A stretch of 64,000 nucleotides of DNA, from the NCBI RefSeq assembly GCF_001468465.1, contig NZ_LNSA01000002.1, positions 204,409-268,408 of the forward strand. Reading direction: 5' to 3'. The notes below the pieces were generated by a model. It was not told the DNA's origin. It saw nothing but the letters and a program-made list of their open reading frames with translations, and searched no databases. Shown one piece after another: positions 44,838-53,261 of this stretch. Each line of letters starts with the position of its first letter. Positions within the stretch are counted from its first letter, which is position 1. A program made the translations under genes and the position numbers. The DNA comes from Sphingopyxis sp. H115. Its GTDB lineage: Bacteria; Pseudomonadota; Alphaproteobacteria; Sphingomonadales; Sphingomonadaceae.

Positions 44838-45285
44838 CCGCGGGATCCAGCACCTGAGCGGCGCTGTGAAGCGCGTCGGCGAGCGGGTAGAGTTCGTGCT
44901 CCTCGCGCTCGATCCGCATCGTGAGCTGGCCGAATATGCTTCGCGTCGCGCGGCAGAAACCGGGCCAGTCCGCCGCCACCCGCGCGCCGGTCCACATCTC
45001 GTCATAAGCGACATAATCCGCCGACAGGCTTCCCATTTCCAGCTCGAACGCACGCGTCGTCCGCATCAGGCCGGGGTCGCCCGTCGCCATCAGCCGCGGA
45101 TATAATATCCAGTCCTCGCATTTCAGGTGCCGAACCAGCGCCTCGCGAAGCGCGCCGCGCGCCGACGCCAGTTCGCTTGCCTCGGGGGGATGCGCCGCAT
45201 CGGTCATCGCAAGGATGATCCGCGACAGCGTGACGAGCGCCGCATGTTCGGCGCGCAGTCGCTGCATCTCGCGGCTCAAGGGCAT
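44824..45285 (-). CDS. Hemerythrin-domain protein
   Basis: This 153-residue four-helix-bundle protein has hemerythrin-like ligands: His in LRAEHAALVTLSR, His and Glu in LVRHLKCEDWILYPRL, and His and Glu in RIEREEHELYPLADAL. Such proteins bind a diiron or related metal site and may store oxygen, sense redox state or scavenge NO. The site cannot be proven from sequence, since the fourth region (DYVAYDEMW) has no obvious His. The ATG at 45285 is natural; the longer frame to 45597 would run antisense into the operator of the PepSY operon. It converges with the TpsB gene. Confidence 0.85.
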   Translation of the reverse strand: MPLSREMQRLRAEHAALVTLSRIILAMTDAAHPPEASELASARGALREALVRHLKCEDWILYPRLMATGDPGLMRTTRAFELEMGSLSADYVAYDEMWTGARVAADWPGFCRATRSIFGQLTMRIEREEHELYPLADALHSAAQVLDPAVRAG

Positions 45286-45471
45286 AGTGGCTCCAGCGAT
45301 GCGAGCGGTCCCTCGACACGCATCATAGACCGCCCGGTGTGAAAGGAAAGTGAATCGACCCGTCTTGCTTGCACCGGCCCTGGTTGGCCCGATTGATAGC
45401 GTAGCTGGCCCGAACGATGGAATCTTCGATGTGAAACCGGTTGTCAATCGGGTCGTCAGGCCATAGGGCGC

Positions 45472-45494
45472 TATTGATTTTTCCTCGCAATAGC
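45472..45494. promoter_or_regulatory. Fur-like operator upstream of PepSY/TonB module 1
   Basis: CTATTG (45472-45477), 11 bases, CAATAG (45489-45494) form a perfect dyad, extending to GCTATTG and CAATAGC. The ATTG-11-CAAT core has the same length and spacing as a 19-bp Fur box. An identical half-site arrangement occurs at 61684-61706 upstream of the second PepSY module. It ends 14 bases before the ATG, consistent with repression. Confidence 0.65.
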
Positions 45495-45508
45495 AGCAAC
45501 CTTTGCCC

Positions 45509-46675
45509 ATGCAACGCGCGACCATCCGCATATGGTTCCTGATCCACAAATGGACGAGCATCGTCTGCACCGCATTCCTGCTCATGCTGTGTGCCACCGG
45601 GCTGCCGCTTATCTTTCACCATGAAATCGACGAACTGACCGAACAAGCGCCGGCCTATCGGCTGCCCGGGGTCGGATCGTCGGGCGAGGCACCCGGCCTC
45701 AAACCGCTCGACGACATGCTCGCAAAGGCGCTCGCGGCGCGCCCCGGCGAGGTGCCGGTCTTCATGGCGTTCGACAACGACCAGCCATCGATGACGGTCA
45801 CCACCGCGCCGCGGCCGGGTTCGCCCGCCGAGGATATGACGATCCAAATCCTCGACCGCTCGACCGGCGAGGCGACCGCGACCGTCGACGAGAGCGGCGT
45901 GATGCACTTCCTGCTCCAGCTCCACACCGACATGTTCCTCGGCCTGCCTGGGATGCTCTTCCTCGGGCTGATGGGGCTGCTCTTTGTGATCGCGATCGTT
46001 TCGGGGGTCGTGCTTTACGCGCCCTTCATGAAAAAGCTCGACTTCGGCACGCTGCGAACCTCGCGCAGCCGCCGCGTCAAATGGCTCGACTATCATAATC
46101 TCCTCGGCATCGTCGCGCTCGCGTGGATGACCGTCGTCGGCGCGACGGGCGTCATCAACGCGCTCGCGACACCGATCTTCCAATATTGGCAAATGACCGA
46201 GCTTGCCGAGATGACGCGCGCCTATGCCGGCAAGGGCGCGGTAGCCCCTGGGCGCTATGGATCGATCGACAAGGCGATGGCCGCGGCGCGCCGCGAAATC
46301 CCTGGCAACAACCCGCAGTTCATCGCCTTTCCCGGCGGTGCGTTCAGCAGCAAGCATCATTATGCCGTCTTCTTCCAGGGCGACACGCCGCTGACCGAAC
46401 GCCTGCTCACCTCGGCGCTGATCGATGCCGAGACCGGCGAGTTTACCGACGCGCGGCCGATGCCCTGGTATGTGAAGGCGCTCGCACTGTCGCAGCCGCT
46501 CCACTTCGGCGACTATGGCGGGCTGCCGCTCAAGCTGCTGTGGGCGGTGCTGACGCTCTTCACGATGATCATCCTCGGCTCGGGCCTCTATCTCTGGTTA
46601 GGCAAGCGACGCAGCGGCACCGACGCGCTGGTGCGCGAGGTCGAAAGCGGCGGCACGCTGATCCCCGCCGAATGA
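45509..46675 (+). CDS. PepSY-TM protein, FoxB/FegB-like siderophore-associated reductase
   Basis: This 388-residue inner-membrane protein has four main transmembrane helices and a periplasmic PepSY-like domain. Candidate heme-ligand histidines lie near helix ends: LIHKWTSIVC (His13), LIFHHEIDELTE, LLQLHTDMFLG and WLDYHNLLGIVAL. Relatives next to TonB receptors reduce ferric siderophores at the periplasmic face to release iron. The ATG at 45509 is used; an upstream in-frame TTG is less likely. Its stop forms an ATGA overlap with the next small gene, and a TonB receptor follows, so the three form one operon behind a Fur-like dyad. Confidence 0.9.
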   Translation: MQRATIRIWFLIHKWTSIVCTAFLLMLCATGLPLIFHHEIDELTEQAPAYRLPGVGSSGEAPGLKPLDDMLAKALAARPGEVPVFMAFDNDQPSMTVTTAPRPGSPAEDMTIQILDRSTGEATATVDESGVMHFLLQLHTDMFLGLPGMLFLGLMGLLFVIAIVSGVVLYAPFMKKLDFGTLRTSRSRRVKWLDYHNLLGIVALAWMTVVGATGVINALATPIFQYWQMTELAEMTRAYAGKGAVAPGRYGSIDKAMAAARREIPGNNPQFIAFPGGAFSSKHHYAVFFQGDTPLTERLLTSALIDAETGEFTDARPMPWYVKALALSQPLHFGDYGGLPLKLLWAVLTLFTMIILGSGLYLWLGKRRSGTDALVREVESGGTLIPAE

Positions 46676-46851
46676 AGAAGGGGGGCCGCCTCCGCGCGAT
46701 CTTCGCGGTGCCGCTGCTGCTCGCGCTGGTCAGCATCGCAGGGCTCGTCGTCGCGCTGACCGGAGACGGGCTGCGCGATGCCGCGGCGTGGGCGGCGCTT
46801 TCGGTACCTGTTTTGGCTGTTGGCTGGGCGATGCGTACCCGCCGCGCCTGA
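46672..46851 (+). CDS. Small membrane protein of the iron module
   Basis: This 59-residue protein has a basic N-terminus (KKGGRLR) and two hydrophobic helices (AIFAVPLLLALVSIAGLVVAL and AWAALSVPVLAVGWAM). Its ATG overlaps the stop of the PepSY gene by four bases (ATGA). Small two-helix proteins in this position are common in sphingomonad PepSY/TonB operons and may be accessory partners of the reductase. It is short but strongly supported by the overlap. Confidence 0.75.
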   Translation: MKKGGRLRAIFAVPLLLALVSIAGLVVALTGDGLRDAAAWAALSVPVLAVGWAMRTRRA

Positions 46852-46891
46852 ATCACGCGCGCGATAGGCCGCGCATATAAGGGGAATATCA

Positions 46892-49084
46892 GTGACCAGT
46901 CCGACCATCCGTACCGCGCTTGGCTTCTCCGCCGCGAGTGCTGCGTTCGCGCTGTGCGCGCCGGCCATGGCGCAAGACAGCACCGCCGAAGAGATCCTCG
47001 TCACCGCGCAGCGGAGCAACCAGACCGAAGTCACCGCAGGCGGCAATGTCGGCGTCTTCGGCACCAAGGCAGCCGAGGATGTCCCGTTCAATATCCGCAG
47101 CTATAACGAAGCGCTGATCCTCAACCAGCAGCCCGACACGCTCGGCGAAGTGCTGGAGAACGACCCGACGATCCGCACCACGCTGGGCTTCGGCATTTCG
47201 GGCGAAGTCTTCGTGATCCGCGGCTTCGCGCTCAGCTCGGACGACGTCGGTTTCGACGGCCTCTACGGCATCACCCCGCGCCAGCTCGTCGTGCCCGAGC
47301 TTTTCTCGTCGGTGCAGGTGATCAACGGCGCCAGCGCCTTCCTCAACGGCGCGGCACCGAGCGGCGGCGGCATTGGCGGCAGCGTCAACCTGATCCCCAA
47401 GCGCGCCGAGCGCGACCTGTCGCGCGTCACGCTGGGCTTCGTCGGCGATTCGCAACTTGCCGGTTCGTTCGATGTCGCGCGCCGCTTTGGCGAGGATGAC
47501 GCGTGGGGCGTCCGCATCAACGGGCTGGCGCGCCGCGGCGACATCGCCATCGACGACGAATTCCATTCCTCCTACGCGGTCGGCGGCACCGTCGATTATG
47601 ACGGCGGCGCTTTCCGCGCCTCGCTGAACGTCAATTACCAGCGGCTGCGCCAGTCGAACTGGCGGCCCAAGATCACGGTGAGCACCGCCATTCCCGCGCC
47701 GCCCCGCGCCGACGTCAACTATGCCCAGCCCTGGGCCGCGATCGAGACCGAGGATGTCTTCGGTTCGCTCAGCGTCGAATATGACATCGCCGACAACGCG
47801 CTACTCTACGCGCGCGTCGGCGCGCGCGACGGGCGCGAGGACCAGATCACCAGCTCCTTCACCCTGCTCGACCCCGTGACCGGCGCGGGCAGCGGCGGCG
47901 GTTCCTATGTGCCGCGCACCGACAATAATGAATCGGCGGTGGCCGGGCTTCGCGTCAACCTCGAAGCCGGCGGCATCAGCCACGAGATCAATTTCGGCGC
48001 CGCCGCCAGCTGGCAGACCAACCGCAACGCGTTCGACTTTTTCTCCGGGACCTTCGCCAACAATCTCTATGACCCCGTCGATGTGCCGCGCCCGGCGAGC
48101 GGTTTCGTCGGCGGCGACATCGACGATCCCTTCCCGATCGGCCGCACGCGCGTCGCCAGCCTGTTCGCGTCGAACACGATCGGTTTCTGGGGCGACCGCA
48201 TCCTGCTGACCGGCGGCCTCCGTCTCCAGCAGATATCGACCAAGGGTTATGCCTATAGCGACGGTCCGGGCGTCGAGGCGGGCGACCTCACCAGTTCCTA
48301 CAAAAAGGACGCCGTGACCCCCGTCGTCGGCCTGGTCGTGAAGCCGGTCGAGGGGCTCTCGCTCTACGCCAACCGGATCGAGGGGCTCGAACAGGGCCAG
48401 ACCGCGCCGCCGGCCGTCGCCGACCCCGGTGGCGGCGCCGACATCATCGTGACCAACGGCGGCGAAGTGCTGCCGCCCTATGCCTCGGTGCAATATGAAG
48501 TCGGCGGCAAGGTCCGCTTCGGCCGCTTCAACGCCGCGCTCGCCTGGTTCCAGATCGATCGTCCGAACTCGGATTATCGCGTCAATCCGGCGGCGCCCGA
48601 CGAGCTGGTCTTCGGCCCCTTTGGCGTACAGCGCAACCGCGGCATCGAATTCACCCTCGACGGCGAACCCGTTCAGGGGCTGCGGCTGATCGGCGGCGTT
48701 GCGGTCAACGATCCGAAGCTGCGCCGGACGCCGGGCGGCACCAATCAGGGTAATGACGCACCGGGCATCCCCGAATGGACCGCCAACGCCAACGTCGAAT
48801 GGGATCTCCCCTTCGTACCGGCGCTGACGCTGACCGGCCGGGTCGTCCATACCGGCAAGCAGTCGGCGGACCAGGCGAACACGCTCGAACTCGGCTCATG
48901 GACGCGCTTCGACCTTGGCGCGCGCTATGTCGCGGTCGTCGGCGACAAGCCGCTGACGCTGCGCTTCGGCGTCGATAATGTCGCGAACAAGCGCTATTGG
49001 GCGTCGGCGTTCAGCAGCTTCGGCACGCAACTGCTGCAGGGCACCCCGCGCACCTTCAAGGCATCGGCGTCGATCGACTTCTGA
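46892..49084 (+). CDS. TonB-dependent siderophore receptor-like protein
   Basis: This 730-residue outer-membrane receptor has a signal peptide (LCAPAMAQ), a plug with AEEILVTAQRSNQTEVT, VPFNIRSYNEALILNQQPDTLGEVL, VFVIRGFALSSDDVGFDGLYG and VQVINGASAFLNGAAPSGGGIGGSVN (split here by the barrel start), and a barrel ending TFKASASIDF. The LxxxxPxxR and VIRGF features are typical of siderophore receptors (FhuE/FpvA-like, without a signalling N-terminal domain). The start is GTG at 46892 with AGGGGA seven bases upstream. Position after the PepSY gene supports ferric-siderophore uptake. Confidence 0.93.
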   Translation: MTSPTIRTALGFSAASAAFALCAPAMAQDSTAEEILVTAQRSNQTEVTAGGNVGVFGTKAAEDVPFNIRSYNEALILNQQPDTLGEVLENDPTIRTTLGFGISGEVFVIRGFALSSDDVGFDGLYGITPRQLVVPELFSSVQVINGASAFLNGAAPSGGGIGGSVNLIPKRAERDLSRVTLGFVGDSQLAGSFDVARRFGEDDAWGVRINGLARRGDIAIDDEFHSSYAVGGTVDYDGGAFRASLNVNYQRLRQSNWRPKITVSTAIPAPPRADVNYAQPWAAIETEDVFGSLSVEYDIADNALLYARVGARDGREDQITSSFTLLDPVTGAGSGGGSYVPRTDNNESAVAGLRVNLEAGGISHEINFGAAASWQTNRNAFDFFSGTFANNLYDPVDVPRPASGFVGGDIDDPFPIGRTRVASLFASNTIGFWGDRILLTGGLRLQQISTKGYAYSDGPGVEAGDLTSSYKKDAVTPVVGLVVKPVEGLSLYANRIEGLEQGQTAPPAVADPGGGADIIVTNGGEVLPPYASVQYEVGGKVRFGRFNAALAWFQIDRPNSDYRVNPAAPDELVFGPFGVQRNRGIEFTLDGEPVQGLRLIGGVAVNDPKLRRTPGGTNQGNDAPGIPEWTANANVEWDLPFVPALTLTGRVVHTGKQSADQANTLELGSWTRFDLGARYVAVVGDKPLTLRFGVDNVANKRYWASAFSSFGTQLLQGTPRTFKASASIDF

Positions 49085-49092
49085 TCCCTCCC

Positions 49093-49123
49093 ATCCTCCC
49101 TGTGCCGAAGGCATGGGGAGGAT
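49093..49123 (+). terminator. Terminator-like hairpin after the siderophore receptor
   Basis: ATCCTCCC (49093-49100) pairs with GGGAGGAT (49116-49123), with an inner TGCC/GGCA pairing around a GAA loop. It begins nine bases after the receptor stop and lies before ku. No T-run follows, so it may act with Rho or as a 3' stabiliser. Confidence 0.5.
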
Positions 49124-49205
49124 ATCCAATCCTGCCATAAGGAACCCCTCGCGGCGCCGAACATTTGGACTCCGACTCCGAATGGGGAAAGCGAAAGGGA
49201 GCGCC

Positions 49206-50081
49206 ATGGCCGCACGCGCCTATTGGAAGGGACAGATCCGCCTCGCGCTGGTGTCGATCCCGGTCGAAATCTACGCCGCGACCAAATCGGGCGCCGCGAT
49301 CAGCTTTCGCCAGATCCACGAACCGAGCGGCAAGCCGGTCAAATATGAAAAGGTCGTGCCCGGCATCGGGCCGATCGACACCGACGACATCGTCAAGGGC
49401 TATGAGATGTCGAAGGGCAATTATGTCCTGCTCGACGAGGAAGAGATCGAAGCGGTCAAGCTCGAAAGCAAGCGCACCCTGGAGTTGCTCCAGTTCGTCG
49501 ACGCGGGCGACATCGACATCCTCTATTATGCCAAGCCCTATTATGTCGTCCCCGCCGACGAACTCGCCGAAGAGGCCTATGTCGTCCTGCGCGAAGCGCT
49601 GAAACGCACGAAGAAGGTCGGGCTCGGCCAGCTGTCGGTGCGCGGGCAGGAACAGCTCGTCGGGCTGCGTCCGTGCGGCAAGGGGCTCGTCCTCGAAGTG
49701 CTGCGCTACGCCGACGAGGTAAACAAGGCGGCCAATTATTTCCGCGATGTCGGAAATAGCAAACCCGACGCCGACCTGCTCGACCTCGCCGAAACGCTGA
49801 TCGACAAGAAATCGGGCAAGTTCGACGCGTCGGATTATCACAATCATTATGTCGATGCGATCAAGCGCGTGATCGCCAAAAAGGCCAAAGCCAAGGGCAA
49901 ACGCGTGCTCGAGGATGTCGAGGAACCCGGCCCGGTGAGCGGCGGATCGAACGTCATCGACCTGATGGCGGCGCTCAAGGCGTCAGTCGACGGCAAGAAA
50001 AAGGCGGCGGCAAGCAGGACGAAGACGACGCCCGCGAAAAAGGCCCCGGCGAAAAAGACCGCCGAGCGGAAGCGCGCCTGA
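49206..50081 (+). CDS. ku: Bacterial Ku protein, non-homologous end joining
   Basis: This 291-residue homodimeric DNA-end-binding protein begins ARAYWKGQIRLALVSIPVEIY and contains the Ku core (RQIHEPSGKPVKYEKVVPG, GYEMSKGNYVLLDEEEIEAV, FVDAGDIDILYYAKPYYVVP, then LGQLSVRGQEQLVGLRPCGKG). The C-terminal tail is Lys/Ala/Pro-rich (KKAPAKKTAERKRA), typical of DNA- and LigD-contacting tails. AAGGGAG lies five bases from the ATG. The following MgtC gene starts with its first base in the ku stop (TGATG), and ligD follows, giving a complete two-component NHEJ system. Confidence 0.97.
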   Translation: MAARAYWKGQIRLALVSIPVEIYAATKSGAAISFRQIHEPSGKPVKYEKVVPGIGPIDTDDIVKGYEMSKGNYVLLDEEEIEAVKLESKRTLELLQFVDAGDIDILYYAKPYYVVPADELAEEAYVVLREALKRTKKVGLGQLSVRGQEQLVGLRPCGKGLVLEVLRYADEVNKAANYFRDVGNSKPDADLLDLAETLIDKKSGKFDASDYHNHYVDAIKRVIAKKAKAKGKRVLEDVEEPGPVSGGSNVIDLMAALKASVDGKKKAAASRTKTTPAKKAPAKKTAERKRA

Positions 50082-50578
50082 TGGAGCTCAACGCTGCGCT
50101 CTGGTGGGAAACGATCGACGTCCAGGTGCTGCTGCGCCTCGGCGTCGCGACGCTCGTCGGCCTGCTGCTCGGGCTCGACCGCGAGCTCAAGGGTTACGAC
50201 GCCGGGCTTCGCACCCACGGGATGGTCGCGCTCAGTTCCTCGCTGATGACCATCGTTGCGATCGCGCTCTATCACCAGCTCGGCGGCGCCGATTCCTCGA
50301 TCGACCCGCTCCGCGTGATCGAGGGCATGGCGGCAGCCATCGGCATCATCGCGGCAGGGTTGATCATCGTTAAGGGCGGCGAAGTGCGCAACCTCACCAC
50401 CGCCGCGCATATCTGGCTGACCGCCGCGATCGGTATTGCGAGCGGCGCGGGCTATTTCGCCGTGGTGTTCATCGCCGCCGGGCTCGCGCTCATGCTGCTC
50501 ATCCTGCTGCGCTTCGTCGAACGCTGGCTGCCCGAGGCAGAGGACGGCCCCAAGGAAGATGGGAATGCCCCGCGCTGA
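50081..50578 (+). CDS. MgtC/SapB family membrane protein within the NHEJ operon
   Basis: This 165-residue inner-membrane protein of the MgtC/SapB family shows LLRLGVATLVGLLLGLDRELKGYDAGLRTHGMVALSSSL, split over the first two helices, with the characteristic acidic/Arg motif GLDRE and the RTH signature, and GIIAAGLIIVKGGEVRNLTTAAHIW. It lacks the long C-terminal ACT-like domain of Salmonella MgtC. Its ATG shares one base with the ku stop, and its stop lies 14 bases inside ligD, so it is translationally locked between the two NHEJ genes. Family members relate to acid, magnesium or membrane-potential homeostasis; a role in DNA repair is not known. Confidence 0.9.
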   Translation: MELNAALWWETIDVQVLLRLGVATLVGLLLGLDRELKGYDAGLRTHGMVALSSSLMTIVAIALYHQLGGADSSIDPLRVIEGMAAAIGIIAAGLIIVKGGEVRNLTTAAHIWLTAAIGIASGAGYFAVVFIAAGLALMLLILLRFVERWLPEAEDGPKEDGNAPR

Positions 50579-53069
50579 CCCTCTCGCCCAATATAACGCC
50601 AAGCGCGATTTCAAACTGACTCCCGAGCCCGCAGGCAAGGTTCAGAAGGAAGGAGGCAACCGCTTCATCGTCCAGAAGCACGACGCGACGCGGCTGCATT
50701 ACGACTTCCGGCTCGAGGTCGACGGGGTGCTCAAAAGCTGGGCGGTGACCAAGGGACCGAGCGCCGACCCCGCCGACAAGCGCCTCGCGATACGCACCGA
50801 AGACCATCCGATAAGCTATGCCGAGTTCGAGGGCGTGATTCCCAAGGGCGAATATGGTGGCGGCAGCGTGATGCTGTGGGACAAGGGCACATGGGCGCCG
50901 ATCGAGGGCAAAAGCGCAAAGGATCTGGAGAAGGGCCATCTCCATTTCACTCTCGACGGCGAGCGAATGAAGGGCGAATGGCTGCTCGTCCGCATGAAAC
51001 CGCGCCCCGGAGAGAAACGCGAAAACTGGCTGCTGCGGAAAGTCGACGATGCCTACGCCGGCGGCAGCGACGACCTCGTCGGGCGCCAGCTAACGAGCAT
51101 CCTCACCGGCCGCACCATGGCCGAGATCGCGGGCGACGAGGGCGGCGAGCAATCGCTGAAGGGCGCGAAGGGCGCGGCCTTCACGAAAAAGATGCGGGCG
51201 GCCGCTACGCACAATCTTAAGGTTGCGAAAATCAAGTCCCGCGCCAAGCCACCGAAGTTCCGCCCGCTTCAACTCGCGACGCTCGTGGATGCGGTGCCAT
51301 CGGGCAACGGCTGGTTCCACGAGATCAAATACGACGGCTACCGCGCCGAAATCGCCGCGTCGGGATCGGACGTGCGCGTCTACACACGGAACGGCCTCGA
51401 CTGGACCGACAAATTCGCCCCGCTCGTCCGGCACATCGCCGCGCTCGACCTGCCGCCTTGCCTGATCGACGGCGAAATCGTCGCTTATGGCAAGGACGGC
51501 AATCCCGACTTCTCCTCGCTCCAGGCGGTGCTCAAACGCGGCCACGGCGCGCAGGACGACGCGACCGACCTTCACTTTTTCGCCTTCGACCTGCTCGAAG
51601 CGGACGGCAAGTCGCTCGCCAAACTCGGCAATCTCGAACGCAAGGAGAGGCTCGAGGCCCTTTTGCGTGACGCGAAGCCCCCGGTCGCGGTCGCCGACCA
51701 TGTCATCGGCGCGGGCGAAAGGCTCTATGCCGCCATGTGCGGCGCCGGGCAGGAAGGCATCATCTCGAAGCGCGCCGACGCCGTTTACGTCGGCCGCCGC
51801 AACAAAAGCTGGGTGAAGGTCAAATGCACGCGGCGGCAGGAGTTCGTCATCGTCGGCTGGAACCCCTCGTCGGCGAAGGGCCGCCCCTTTGCCTCGCTCC
51901 TTCTTGCGCAGCGGGAGAAGGGCGAGCTCGTCTACAAGGGCAATGTCGGCACCGGCTTCGATACCGACACGATGGCCGCGCTCGCGAAGACATTCGCGCG
52001 GCTCGAACGCAAGACGCCGCCGCTCGATGTCGATATGGCCGCTGCGCGCAAGGCGCATTGGCTCAAGCCCGATCTTGTCGCCGAAATCGCCTTCGCCGAA
52101 TTTACCGCGAGCGGTTCGGTCCGCCACGCGAGCTTTCTGGGCCTGCGCAGCGACAAGGAGGCCAAACAGGTGACCTCCGAAACCAAACAGCCCGCGCCCG
52201 AGCCCGCGAGCGATGTGACGATCAGCAGCCGCGATCGCATCATCTTCCCCGAAGCGAAGGCGACCAAGGGCGACCTTGCCGACTATTATGCCGCGATCGC
52301 CCCGCTGATGCTGCCGCACATGGCGCGCCGCCCGATCAGCCTCGTTCGCTGTCCGCAAGGACGCGCGAAGAAATGCTTTTTCCAGAAGCATGACTCGGGG
52401 AGCTTCGGCGAGCATGTCCACCACGTCCCGATCAAGGAGAAGGATGGGGGGCACGAGGATTATCTCTATGTCGAGGATGCCGACGGCATTCTCTCCTGCA
52501 TCCAGATGGGGACGATCGAATTCCACGGCTGGGCCAGCCATGTCGACGCGCTCGAAAAGCCCGACCGCATGGTGTTCGACCTCGACCCCGACGAGGGGCT
52601 CGCCTTCGCCGATGTCAAGAAGGCCGCGCTCGATATCCGCCGCCAGCTCGCCGACATCGGGCTCGTCAGCTTCGCGATGCTGTCGGGCGGCAAGGGCGTG
52701 CATGTCGTCGTGCCGGTGGATCCGGGGCACAGCTGGGACGCGCACAAGGATTTTTCGAAACGCTTCGCCGAGGCGCTGAGCCTCGCCGAGCCCGACCGCT
52801 ATGTCGCGACGATGAGCAAGGCAAAGCGCAAGGGCAAGATCTTCATCGACTGGCTGCGCAACCAGCGCGGCAGCACCGCGATCATGCCCTATTCTGTCCG
52901 CGCGCGCGAAAACGCCCCCGTCGCGGTGCCGGTCGGCTGGGATGCGCTGGGCGATATCGAAAAGGCGGGGCACTGGACGATCGGCGATGCCGATGCGCTG
53001 CTCGAACGCGCCGCCGACGCCGACCTCAAGGGTTGGGGCTTCGCAAACCAGCGCCTTCCCGACCATTGA
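50565..53069 (+). CDS. ligD: ATP-dependent DNA ligase D (PE-LIG-POL)
   Basis: This 834-residue multidomain NHEJ enzyme has the full Pseudomonas-type domain order. The phosphoesterase domain (about residues 1-190) contains HDATRLHYDFRLEVDGVLKSW and VIPKGEYGGG. The ligase domain (about 230-530) has the nucleophile Lys255 in EIKYDGYRAE and SWVKVKCTRRQEF. The polymerase/primase domain (about 550-834) has DYYAAIAPLMLPHMARRPI, metal-binding Asp672 and Asp674 in VFDLDPDEG, and a terminal LKGWGFANQRLP. The start at 50565 has AAGGA upstream; ATG at 50559 is also in frame. It overlaps the MgtC gene by 14 bases. Confidence 0.97.
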   Translation: MPRADPLAQYNAKRDFKLTPEPAGKVQKEGGNRFIVQKHDATRLHYDFRLEVDGVLKSWAVTKGPSADPADKRLAIRTEDHPISYAEFEGVIPKGEYGGGSVMLWDKGTWAPIEGKSAKDLEKGHLHFTLDGERMKGEWLLVRMKPRPGEKRENWLLRKVDDAYAGGSDDLVGRQLTSILTGRTMAEIAGDEGGEQSLKGAKGAAFTKKMRAAATHNLKVAKIKSRAKPPKFRPLQLATLVDAVPSGNGWFHEIKYDGYRAEIAASGSDVRVYTRNGLDWTDKFAPLVRHIAALDLPPCLIDGEIVAYGKDGNPDFSSLQAVLKRGHGAQDDATDLHFFAFDLLEADGKSLAKLGNLERKERLEALLRDAKPPVAVADHVIGAGERLYAAMCGAGQEGIISKRADAVYVGRRNKSWVKVKCTRRQEFVIVGWNPSSAKGRPFASLLLAQREKGELVYKGNVGTGFDTDTMAALAKTFARLERKTPPLDVDMAAARKAHWLKPDLVAEIAFAEFTASGSVRHASFLGLRSDKEAKQVTSETKQPAPEPASDVTISSRDRIIFPEAKATKGDLADYYAAIAPLMLPHMARRPISLVRCPQGRAKKCFFQKHDSGSFGEHVHHVPIKEKDGGHEDYLYVEDADGILSCIQMGTIEFHGWASHVDALEKPDRMVFDLDPDEGLAFADVKKAALDIRRQLADIGLVSFAMLSGGKGVHVVVPVDPGHSWDAHKDFSKRFAEALSLAEPDRYVATMSKAKRKGKIFIDWLRNQRGSTAIMPYSVRARENAPVAVPVGWDALGDIEKAGHWTIGDADALLERAADADLKGWGFANQRLPDH

Positions 53070-53153
53070 GTCGCCCCCAAACTGGTTAGAACGCCAATAA
53101 GCATTTTGGCAGAACCAATATATTACCAAAAATAGCTATGCGGCAGCTTGAAT

Positions 53154-53236
53154 GGGTCATATTTCGCGATGAAGCGAGATTGACCCTGAAATTGGTCCGT
53201 ATAAATTCCGTTGTAAATCAGCAAATATAGCTGATT
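53154..53236 (+). promoter_or_regulatory. Nested inverted repeats in the leader of the large TonB receptor
   Basis: GGGTCA (53154-53159) pairs with TGACCC (53181-53186), enclosing TCGC/GCGA (53164-53167 and 53174-53177). Further on, AATCAGC (53216-53222) and GCTGATT (53230-53236) form a perfect seven-base dyad around AAATATA, 25 bases before the receptor ATG. The AT-rich setting suggests a promoter and operator region. No specific regulator can be named. Confidence 0.5.
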
Positions 53237-53261
53237 GGCATCCATGTGGAGGGAATTTGAC

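Noticed and set aside
42306..45053. 915-residue open frame on the minus strand opposite the collagen-like and TpsB genes
   Set aside because: It is antisense to two well-supported genes, is low-complexity Arg/Pro/Ala/Gly sequence, and has no domain signature. Long open antisense frames are expected at this GC content.
51090..53129. 679-residue minus-strand frame opposite ligD
   Set aside because: LigD on the plus strand has all catalytic motifs; the antisense frame shows no family pattern.
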